Positions 8,151 through 14,583 of a stretch of DNA of 22,740 nt are shown piece by piece (position 1 is the first letter of the stretch; each line of letters starts with the position of its first letter). The notes below the pieces were generated by a model. The model was not told the origin of the DNA and made no database searches. It saw only the letters and a list, made by a program, of their open reading frames with translations. Origin of the DNA: Gammaproteobacteria bacterium UBA2955 (GTDB taxonomy: Bacteria > Pseudomonadota > Gammaproteobacteria > Pseudomonadales > Azotimanducaceae). Where the stretch lies: the NCBI GenBank assembly GCA_002348825.1, contig DEBN01000077.1, positions 28,302-51,041 on the forward strand, written 5' to 3'. The position numbers were made by a program, and so were the translations under genes.

Positions 8151-9434
8151 ATGAAAGGATTTCTAACCGTTGCGCTGATGCTGTGCGCTAGCCCTGTTTT
8201 TGCCAACGATACTGGTATCAGCGGCGCGGATACCGCTTGGATTATGACCGCTACGGCACTGGTCCTGTTTATGACGTTACCCGGGCTGTCACTTTTCTAC
8301 GGTGGCCTCGTGCGCAGTAAGAATGTTCTTAGCGTGCTTATGCAGTGCTTTGCTATCACCTGTCTGATGTCAATTCTTTGGGTCGTTGTTGGCTATTCAT
8401 TAGCGTTCGGCGATGGTGGGTCGCTAAATCCATTCATCGGCGGATTGGATAACGTGCTGCTTGCCGGCGTTCTCGAGGGCACACTGTCTGGGACTATTCC
8501 CGAGAGCGTTTTTGCACTATTTCAAATGACCTTTGCTGTCATTACACCGGCGTTGATTGTCGGGGGATTTGCTGAACGAATGCGTTTTTCAGCCGTGCTG
8601 TTGTTCTGCGCGGCCTGGCTCATCTTAGTGTACGCGCCGATTTGCCATTGGGTTTGGGGTGGTGGTTGGCTGGGTGAGCTTGGAGTGATGGATTTCGCTG
8701 GCGGTACTGTGGTGCACATTACTGCGGGCGTAGCGGCGTTAGTGGCAGCACTTGTGTTGGGCAATCGACGTGGCTTTCCTCAGCAAGCCATGCCCCCGCA
8801 CAATATGACGCTGACTGTCATGGGCGCTGGCATGCTCTGGGTCGGTTGGTTTGGCTTTAACGGAGGCAGCGCTTTGGCCGCCAATGGCGACGCCGGTATG
8901 GCGATGTTGGCTACGCACATTTCGGCCGCTGCTGGTGCCTTTACGTGGATGCTCATGGAGCGGATTCGTTTCGGCAAGGCATCAGCTCTAGGTATTGTAA
9001 CCGGCATGGTTGCGGGCCTGGGCACGATCACGCCGGCGTCCGGTTTTGTGGGTCCCGGCGGTGCTCTGCTTATCGGCATAAGTGCAGGCGTCGTTTGTTT
9101 CTTGGCAACTATTTATATTAAGCAGCGTCTCAAAATTGATGACTCGCTTGACGTATTTCCAGTGCATGGTGTGGGCGGTATTCTTGGCACGCTGCTGACG
9201 GGCGTCTTTGCCAGTAACGCGCTTGGGGTGTTCAGCGGTCAGGAAGAAATATCCATTGTCTCTCAGGTAAGCACTCAGGCAATCGGCGTGGTCGCAACGG
9301 TTGTATACACCGCTGTCGCTACATGGGGGATCCTAAAAATCACCGATGTGGCGGTTGGTAATCGAGTTGATGAGGACCAAGAGCAGGAAGGTCTGGACCT
9401 GGTGTCCCATAATGAGCGGGGCTACGATCTTTAG
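8151..9434 (+). CDS. amt: Ammonium transporter (Amt family)
   Basis: Product of 427 residues from the ATG at 8151, which follows a GAGAGAGAG ribosome site; a GTG lies one codon earlier. A cleavable signal peptide (about 1-19, ending SPVFA-N) is followed by the usual eleven membrane helices. Family landmarks seen are the Phe gate region FAVITPALIVGGFAERMRF, DFAGGTVVHITAG with Asp and the first pore His, MLWVGWFGFNGGSAL, and DVFPVHGVGGILGT with the second pore His. The cytoplasmic tail (RVDEDQEQEGLDLVSHNERGY) matches the conserved region contacted by GlnK in AmtB. It conducts ammonium across the inner membrane. No glnK gene is adjacent, although the two are often paired, so any PII partner is encoded elsewhere. 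It ends 23 bases from the convergent ddl gene with no clear terminator between. Confidence 0.95.
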   Translation: MKGFLTVALMLCASPVFANDTGISGADTAWIMTATALVLFMTLPGLSLFYGGLVRSKNVLSVLMQCFAITCLMSILWVVVGYSLAFGDGGSLNPFIGGLDNVLLAGVLEGTLSGTIPESVFALFQMTFAVITPALIVGGFAERMRFSAVLLFCAAWLILVYAPICHWVWGGGWLGELGVMDFAGGTVVHITAGVAALVAALVLGNRRGFPQQAMPPHNMTLTVMGAGMLWVGWFGFNGGSALAANGDAGMAMLATHISAAAGAFTWMLMERIRFGKASALGIVTGMVAGLGTITPASGFVGPGGALLIGISAGVVCFLATIYIKQRLKIDDSLDVFPVHGVGGILGTLLTGVFASNALGVFSGQEEISIVSQVSTQAIGVVATVVYTAVATWGILKITDVAVGNRVDEDQEQEGLDLVSHNERGYDL

Positions 9435-9457
9435 CTGCGAGTACGCGTAGATGGCGG

Positions 9458-10435
9458 TTAATGTTGCGTTTGAGAACCGCGTGCGAACGCGGTGCGCACC
9501 AGCAGGTTTACCAGCGCTTTAAAGTCTAGGCCGAGGGCTGCCGCACCGTCCGGATAGAGGCTGGTGGCCGTCATTCCTGGCAACGTGTTGACCTCCAGAA
9601 GTGTGATATTGCTCTGCGAGTCCAATATAAAGTCTGCTCGTGACATATCCCTAAGCCCCAGTGCAGAGTGTGCGACCACCGCAATACGCTGCAGTTCAGC
9701 AGTGACTTGGGGGTCCAGTTCCGCGGGAATAATGTGCTCGCTCTGACCGGGAGTGTAACGATTTTCGTAGTCATACCATTGGCCGGCCGCTGTGCGAATT
9801 TCAATAACCGGATGTGCTTGCAACTGGGAATCGGTATGCAGTACGCCCACCGTTAATTCTTTTCCAGCAATAAATGGTTCTACTAAGCAGTCGCCGAATT
9901 GTAAGCCTGCGGCTAGTGCAGCCTGCAAATCTCCGCCTTCAGGCAGTAACTGTACGCCGATGGCTGAGCCCGCATTAAGCGGTTTGATCGCTACTGTGTT
10001 GCCGAAGGTGCTCTCAATTTCGGCTACAGCAGTTTTGAGTTCCATATCAGCGCCCACCACTCGCTCAGGGCTTACGGGTAGGTTGTGGGTTCTAAAAACA
10101 GACTTTGCGATAACCTTATCCATAGCCAGCGCACTGCCGCGGACGCCGCTGCCGACATACGGTAGGCCCATCGTTTCCAGCAACCCTTGGATCGTGCCGT
10201 CTTCACCGGGGGGGCCGTGCAGCGCTGGAAACACGACGTCGGGTTGCAACTCGAGTAACGTCAGCACGCAATCATGGTCCAGCTCGATCACGTTGCTGTC
10301 ATGGCCTGAGGCAATCAAGGCGTTATGTATCTCTGCTGCGGAGCGCCTAGATACGATAGCTTCTGCGGATTGCCCCCCAGCCAGCACTGCAATCCGTAAC
10401 GCTGTTTTATCCGAGGTTTGATTGAGCTCATTCAT
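9458..10435 (-). CDS. ddl: D-alanine--D-alanine ligase
   Basis: Product of 325 residues from the ATG at 10435, which lies 7 bases after the acetyltransferase stop; a TTG at 10474 would add 13 residues overlapping that gene and is less likely. An ATP-grasp enzyme that joins two D-alanines for peptidoglycan precursors in the cytoplasm. Compared with E. coli DdlB, the key residues are present: Glu of GGQSAE (E15 equivalent), HGPPGEDG, the Ser of NAGSAIG (S150), the Tyr region WYDYENRY (Y216), the Arg and Asp of SRADF, and metal ligands in LLEVNTLPGMT. The SAEREVS and HGRGGEDG motifs of DdlB are altered to SAEAIVS and HGPPGEDG. It is encoded away from any mur/fts genes, so it may be an additional copy. 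A perfect hairpin lies at 9476-9493 within its 3' end. Confidence 0.92.
   Translation of the reverse strand: MNELNQTSDKTALRIAVLAGGQSAEAIVSRRSAAEIHNALIASGHDSNVIELDHDCVLTLLELQPDVVFPALHGPPGEDGTIQGLLETMGLPYVGSGVRGSALAMDKVIAKSVFRTHNLPVSPERVVGADMELKTAVAEIESTFGNTVAIKPLNAGSAIGVQLLPEGGDLQAALAAGLQFGDCLVEPFIAGKELTVGVLHTDSQLQAHPVIEIRTAAGQWYDYENRYTPGQSEHIIPAELDPQVTAELQRIAVVAHSALGLRDMSRADFILDSQSNITLLEVNTLPGMTATSLYPDGAAALGLDFKALVNLLVRTAFARGSQTQH
9476..9493. repeat. Hairpin in the 3' end of ddl
   Basis: ACCGCG-6 nt-CGCGGT is a perfect GC-rich inverted repeat inside the last codons of ddl, close to the convergent amt/ddl junction. No T-run follows on either strand, so it is not a classical terminator, though it could hinder transcription read-through in both directions. 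Confidence 0.4.
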
Positions 10436-10442
10436 GCGGATA

Positions 10443-10970
10443 TTAAGGTCGTAACTTATCCCTAGAGTCAACAACGCACCAACGTTGATGGTCCTGCCAG
10501 GCGCCGTTCAGAAACAAAAAGTTTTTCGACAAACCCTCGTATTCAAATCCGCAGCGGCGTACCAGTTCTTGAGAGCGAACATTATCCGGCTGGATATTAG
10601 CTTCTAACCGATGGAGGCCCATGGTGGTGAACGCGTAGTCTATCAAGCGGCTTAATCCCGCTTGCATATAGCCTTGGCCATGATATGGCTCACCGACATA
10701 GTAACCCAGTGACGCGCTTAAAAAAGATCCGCGAACGATATTATTAAGGTTTATCACGCCGACGATGACGTCATCAGTCTCTCGGCAGATGGCGAATCCT
10801 TCATGGTCATTGCGGTGAATACGCTGTAAGTAGTATCTAAACAAGACGGGCGTATCAGGGGCCTGTATCCAAGGTTGATGCAAATCTTTGCTAGCTCGCA
10901 TAAGTTTTATGAATTCTGCTTCGTCGGCGTGGGTTACACGCCGCAGATATATATCGCTAGTTTTCTTCAT
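10443..10970 (-). CDS. GNAT acetyltransferase, RimJ/RimL-like
   Basis: Product of 175 residues from the ATG at 10970, which has a good AAGGA ribosome site 6 bases upstream; a GTG at 11003 is possible but lacks support. The GNAT fold is visible: the beta-strand segment SASLGYYVG, the acetyl-CoA loop YHGQGYMQAGLSRL, and the C-terminal motif LHRLEANIQPDNVRSQELV followed by RRCGFEYEGLSKNF. This ending is typical of the RimJ/RimL group that acetylates protein N-termini, but relatives also act on other amines, so the substrate is unknown. The start overlaps the end of the small membrane protein gene by 14 bases, and ddl follows after 7 bases, so the three are probably cotranscribed. Cytoplasmic, no signal peptide. 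Confidence 0.88.
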   Translation of the reverse strand: MKKTSDIYLRRVTHADEAEFIKLMRASKDLHQPWIQAPDTPVLFRYYLQRIHRNDHEGFAICRETDDVIVGVINLNNIVRGSFLSASLGYYVGEPYHGQGYMQAGLSRLIDYAFTTMGLHRLEANIQPDNVRSQELVRRCGFEYEGLSKNFLFLNGAWQDHQRWCVVDSRDKLRP

Positions 10971-11193
10971 GCGAGTCCTTGGGCTCCTCAAGACGGTCGG
11001 CACGAATCAGCTCCGCCAGAGTTGGGGTGATCAACCCAAGACCGAAAATTAGCATAAGTACTGGGTGCAGGTCGGTGACGTTAAGATGGCCCATTGTGGC
11101 CAGAGAAAAATTTACTTGCTGCCATGCCAACAGCCCATAGGTTATAAAAGCAAAACTCAACGTAAGCATGATGTAGCGGAAGGTTTGACGCAT
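10957..11193 (-). CDS. Small two-helix membrane protein, unknown
   Basis: Product of 78 residues which I do not recognise. Two hydrophobic segments (about 8-23, IMLTLSFAFITYGLLA, and 46-61, VLMLIFGLGLITPTLA) suggest two membrane helices, with a charged C-terminal tail (ELIRADRLEEPKDSHEEN). The ATG at 11193 has no strong ribosome site; a second Met at residue 9 is an alternative. The reading frame is believable as a gene because its 3' end overlaps the well-supported acetyltransferase start by 14 bases, with that gene's ribosome site inside its coding sequence. No function can be assigned. Confidence 0.65.
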   Translation of the reverse strand: MRQTFRYIMLTLSFAFITYGLLAWQQVNFSLATMGHLNVTDLHPVLMLIFGLGLITPTLAELIRADRLEEPKDSHEEN

Positions 11194-11257
11194 CGTTATT
11201 CGGATATTTTGCAGGTTGGCGCGGATACTAGTGGCTACAATGCTTTGATGACAATGT

Positions 11258-12241
11258 TTAGCGGTCTGTTATGGCTCGGCCGAAAAAGTAAGCCGCGCCG
11301 CGATGCCGTAACCAAGCCGCGGCAAATTGCTCGCGATCGTAAATATGGGCGACGCTGTTTGTGTCTGCGGCGGCGGGATCCATTGCAAATACGCTGTCTT
11401 TATTAATGCCGTATACCAATAATAGATGTCCTGACGTGCGAGCCAGCGGTGCCGTATCTAGTTCCCCATTTTCGAATCGTATACTGCATATCACAGGCGT
11501 ACCCTGCAGCAACGCTTGTTCGAGTTCTGTCCAATCTGTGCTGCATTCCACCGCAGCTAGACAGTCGAGTCGGCCGGCCTGATAAGTGGCTTGCGGCCAC
11601 ATGCCGTAGGCTTTGGTTATCGGGTCGTAGCAGCCTGTTATGAGTTCCGACCAAAGTTTCGAGCGTTGCTCGATGTCGTAGAGTTTTTGCAGGTAAGCAA
11701 GCGCCATCGCTAGGGCGGTTGGCGAGCAGATCCGCCTGCGAAAATCCTCAGCTGCTGTCATTTGGCTAATTGCGGGCGGTTGCTCTAACGCGACCGAGCG
11801 AACGGCTCCAACCTTCGCGTCGATTTCTAGGGGCCGTGTAGAGACCGCACAAAGATAATTGCGCGGTTGTGTCTCGCATTCGACCCGCAAAATCACACGT
11901 GCTGCGCGAATGACCGCCCGGGAATGCCAGCAGTCAATATGATCACTGACCATTGGGCTATTTTCAGAGTGGTCTGGGAATAACGTCTTACTGTCAGCGG
12001 TTGCAGGAATGGCGCGCAAAAGGTTGGCGCCGTGTCCATGTTTTACTGCGAATTGATATTGATACTCGGTACCGATCAGCACAAAGCTTGGAACGACGAT
12101 CTGATCAGCAGGCAGTTCGCCGAGGTCAATTTGTGTTTGCCACGCTCCCGCTCCCAGATCCTGCCATTGCGCTTGATCGTGGATCGGCAGAGGGTAACAG
12201 GCTGCGGCTTGGGTTTCACCGAGGCGTCGGGTAAATTTCAT
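11258..12241 (-). CDS. C39-like cysteine peptidase family protein
   Basis: Product of 327 residues from the ATG at 12241. The frame stays open another 132 codons upstream, but that part covers the glutaredoxin-like gene on the other strand and is not protein-like. The C-terminal half resembles the C39-like peptidase domain: Cys172 in ICSPTALAMAL, His272 in TSGHLLLVYGI and Asp288 in AMDPAA give a plausible papain-like triad, and a Gln upstream (ISQM) could form the oxyanion hole. The N-terminal 160 residues look beta-rich and I do not recognise them. No signal peptide is visible, so it is predicted cytoplasmic. No ABC exporter or bacteriocin precursor is nearby, so a role in leader-peptide cleavage is not supported. 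Substrate unknown. Confidence 0.78.
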   Translation of the reverse strand: MKFTRRLGETQAAACYPLPIHDQAQWQDLGAGAWQTQIDLGELPADQIVVPSFVLIGTEYQYQFAVKHGHGANLLRAIPATADSKTLFPDHSENSPMVSDHIDCWHSRAVIRAARVILRVECETQPRNYLCAVSTRPLEIDAKVGAVRSVALEQPPAISQMTAAEDFRRRICSPTALAMALAYLQKLYDIEQRSKLWSELITGCYDPITKAYGMWPQATYQAGRLDCLAAVECSTDWTELEQALLQGTPVICSIRFENGELDTAPLARTSGHLLLVYGINKDSVFAMDPAAADTNSVAHIYDREQFAAAWLRHRGAAYFFGRAITDR

Positions 12242-12330
12242 TACGGAATGATAGCGCGCCGCTCGGCTAACTGAAATTAAACCCACGGGCAGGGCATGAG
12301 TAAAGGGGAGACTAAGAAGTTGAGGAACGA

Positions 12331-12576
12331 ATGCGCGCAATAATGTTCTATACGACCCAACACTGCAGTCTTTGCGATGCGGCTCTTGACCTTTTGCTGT
12401 CATTGCCGGAGGTAAGGGGCAGCAGCTTGACCACGCTGGATATCGCGTTGGACGACCGATTATTGGTTGAGTTTGGCGATCGAATACCGGTGATCGCCGT
12501 TGGTGACGCCCAGCTTGACGGGCCGTTCGATGCACTGACATTGCAGAGCTGGCTTCAGGACAATAATATCGGTTGA
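12331..12576 (+). CDS. Glutaredoxin-like protein (DUF836 type)
   Basis: Product of 81 residues. It starts like a thioredoxin fold (MRAIMFYTTQHCSLCDAA) with a CxxC redox motif, C-S-L-C, at residues 12-15, and contains the cis-Pro segment DRIPVIAV that completes the active site, followed by a short helix near the C-terminus (DALTLQSWLQ). These small one-domain proteins are probably thiol-disulfide exchangers, but partners are not known. A strong ribosome site, TTGAGGAACG, precedes the ATG. It is divergent from the C39-like gene across 89 bases and 31 bases upstream of the dioxygenase gene, probably in the same transcript. Confidence 0.88.
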   Translation: MRAIMFYTTQHCSLCDAALDLLLSLPEVRGSSLTTLDIALDDRLLVEFGDRIPVIAVGDAQLDGPFDALTLQSWLQDNNIG

Positions 12577-12607
12577 GCCGAAGCGACATCTTCGGAAGAG
12601 GGGGATT

Positions 12608-13747
12608 ATGAAAGCCAGCGAATATCGGCTCGCTCAAAAGAGCTACATCAGCAAGGGTGAGGCGCGTGCCTTAGCGCTGGGCAATCGCGGTCCGCTGCGC
12701 TTTGACCAGCAAGGCAAGCTGCATAAAGACATTTCTGACGCTTACTGGCGGACCGGATTTTACGTCTTTGAAAACGTCATTGACCCAGCTGAAATAAAAC
12801 TGCTTAGGTCCGAGATTGAAGCGCTGTTGGAGCGCGCCCCGGTGGATAATGGAGCGCTTGAAGACGCTCAAGGTAGGCCTGCTTTTGGTCAGGAGTTTGC
12901 GCGTCCGATCTATTCCCTGATTCCACCATTAACTGACCCTTGGGGTGGCACAGATGCGCTCAATGGTCGCCATCCAACGCAGATGACTCAGCCGGAGTCC
13001 GACGTTAGCGCACCAAAGAAAGTGGTCTTTATAATGAGCGGCATGTGTCAAATCATGGACTCTGGTCTCAGGTTATATGGACATCCCGATCTGTTGAAAA
13101 TCGCTGCGTCCATCAACGGTGATGATTTTGTGCCCTATAACGATGCTATTTTTGTTAAACAACCCGGGGTGGGTGGCTCAGTATCTTGGCATCAGGATGG
13201 GGTTACACACTGGAATTCGCCGCGCTGGGATCAAGGTATCCACGGTTTTAACTTTCAGGTGCAGCTGTACGATACGTCGCCGCAGAGTTGTTTGTGGGTG
13301 GTGCCGGGAACGCATAAGGAAGGCAAAATCGACATCAAACAGAAAGTGGCGGAAAACGCAGGGTCGGAATTTCTCCCGGAGGCGGTGCCGCTATCTGCAG
13401 CTGCAGGGGACGTAACGATTGTTAACCGTCAGGCGCTGCATGCTTCGTTCGCAAATACTTCTGCTGACACACGCGTGTCGCTTACTTTCGGCTTCCACCG
13501 TCGGGCTTCTGTGCTCGGCGCCCAAGGTGCGCTCAGCCAATCCAATGATGAGGTATATGATGAGGCGCGCATAGATCGACGCTCTCAGGTTGTTGCGGTG
13601 GCCATTGACGCGCGGCAGCAGTTCTATCCAAACGAGGTGCGTTTTCAATACTTCCCTATGATCGGCAGGGAGGGTCAGTTGGCTCATTCAGCGGAGAATT
13701 GGGAACGGGTGATTCGCGATTACAATTTGCATGACCTGTCGATTTAA
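12608..13747 (+). CDS. Phytanoyl-CoA dioxygenase (PhyH) family protein
   Basis: Product of 379 residues, a member of the Fe(II)/2-oxoglutarate oxygenase superfamily. The iron-binding triad is complete: H195-Q-D197 in SWHQDG and H278 in ALHAS, with R289 in DTRVSLTFGFHRR positioned to hold the 2-oxoglutarate carboxylate. About 60 N-terminal residues precede the YWRTGFYVFENVIDPAE region that begins the family domain. The enzyme should hydroxylate a small molecule using oxygen and 2-oxoglutarate; related proteins act on very different substrates (phytanoyl-CoA, ectoine, syringomycin residues), so the substrate cannot be named. The ATG has a clear ribosome site (AGAGGGGGA). Its stop codon overlaps the stop codon of convergent tatD by 3 of 4 shared bases, so no terminator can lie between them. 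Confidence 0.9.
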   Translation: MKASEYRLAQKSYISKGEARALALGNRGPLRFDQQGKLHKDISDAYWRTGFYVFENVIDPAEIKLLRSEIEALLERAPVDNGALEDAQGRPAFGQEFARPIYSLIPPLTDPWGGTDALNGRHPTQMTQPESDVSAPKKVVFIMSGMCQIMDSGLRLYGHPDLLKIAASINGDDFVPYNDAIFVKQPGVGGSVSWHQDGVTHWNSPRWDQGIHGFNFQVQLYDTSPQSCLWVVPGTHKEGKIDIKQKVAENAGSEFLPEAVPLSAAAGDVTIVNRQALHASFANTSADTRVSLTFGFHRRASVLGAQGALSQSNDEVYDEARIDRRSQVVAVAIDARQQFYPNEVRFQYFPMIGREGQLAHSAENWERVIRDYNLHDLSI

Positions 13748-14583
13748 GCGGTTGCGTCGAAGTTGAAGAACCGGCCAGCGTTAGTCGCGCACTTTTGCGC
13801 CAGATGCTCTGGATTTTGCTGACGTAACTCGGCTAATCGAGCTAGAACAAAGGTCAGCAGTGCGGGCTCGTTGCGACGGCGGTATTTTTTCTGTGCCGAG
13901 AGCGATCCAGTGAATAACCCTTCGTTACTAGGCGCGTTCTGTGGTCTTAGAAACGGCGCATCGGTTTCGATCATCAAACGATCATCGGGTATTAACCTCA
14001 CCAGTCTGCGCAATTCCTGTCCGCGAGTTTGGTCACACAACCAGCCGGTTATGCCGATATAGCATCCTGCGTCCAGATAGCTGTCTAGTTCGGCGGCGTT
14101 GCCGGTAAAACAATGTATGACGGCGCTGGGCTGCCGGTTCGGCTTGGTTAACCAATGTAAGACCTCACCGTTACTGTCTCTGTCATGGACCAACAAAGGT
14201 TTGTGTGTTTCGCAGGCGACTTCGATTTGCGCCTGAAACGCACGTCTTTGTGTCGACGGCTCGGAAAAGTTTCGATTGAAATCTAAACCGCACTCGCCGA
14301 TCGCAGCTACACAAGGGTTAGAGCTTAGTGCTCGCAACCTTTCGCTGTCTGCCTCTTGCCATTTTCGTGCGTCGTGTGGATGCACGCCCGCAGTTGTCGC
14401 GAGCTTAGGCCAGCCGCTTTCGCTTCGCGCCTCATCGCACAGAACTTGATTGTCCAAGCTCATATCGAGGTCTGTGGAACAGGCCAGGATGCCCGTGATG
14501 CCGGCCTGTGTGGCACGTTCAAGGACGGCAGCTCGGTCCTGAGAAAACTGCGAGTTTTGCAGATTCACGCAAATGTCGATCAC
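13744..14583 (-). CDS. tatD: TatD-type metal-dependent DNase
   Basis: Product of 279 residues with a GTG start. It is a TatD proper rather than a YcfH or YjjV paralogue: the N-terminus IDICVNLQNSQFSQDR parallels E. coli TatD (FDIGVNLTSSQFAKDR), where the HxH of the wider family is replaced. Other landmarks are AGVHPHDARKW, the metal ligand region IGECGLDFNRNFS, LLVHDRDS, VIHCFTGN, GITGWLCDQTRG, IETDAPFLRP and the family-typical RRRNEPALL. The enzyme is a cytoplasmic 3'-5' exonuclease in the TIM-barrel amidohydrolase fold; despite its name it is not needed for Tat export. The start codon overlaps the slt stop in a GTGA arrangement, so the two genes are translationally coupled. The gene ends overlapping the stop of the convergent dioxygenase gene. 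Confidence 0.95.
   Translation of the reverse strand: MIDICVNLQNSQFSQDRAAVLERATQAGITGILACSTDLDMSLDNQVLCDEARSESGWPKLATTAGVHPHDARKWQEADSERLRALSSNPCVAAIGECGLDFNRNFSEPSTQRRAFQAQIEVACETHKPLLVHDRDSNGEVLHWLTKPNRQPSAVIHCFTGNAAELDSYLDAGCYIGITGWLCDQTRGQELRRLVRLIPDDRLMIETDAPFLRPQNAPSNEGLFTGSLSAQKKYRRRNEPALLTFVLARLAELRQQNPEHLAQKCATNAGRFFNFDATA

Noticed and set aside
9792..10421. 209-codon open frame opposite ddl
   Set aside because: Ddl motifs are complete on the minus strand; the plus-strand product is Ser/Pro/Thr-rich with no domain.
12242..12637. 132-codon upstream extension of the C39-like gene
   Set aside because: It lies opposite the glutaredoxin-like gene, has no recognisable protein features, and the ATG at 12241 gives a sensible domain start.
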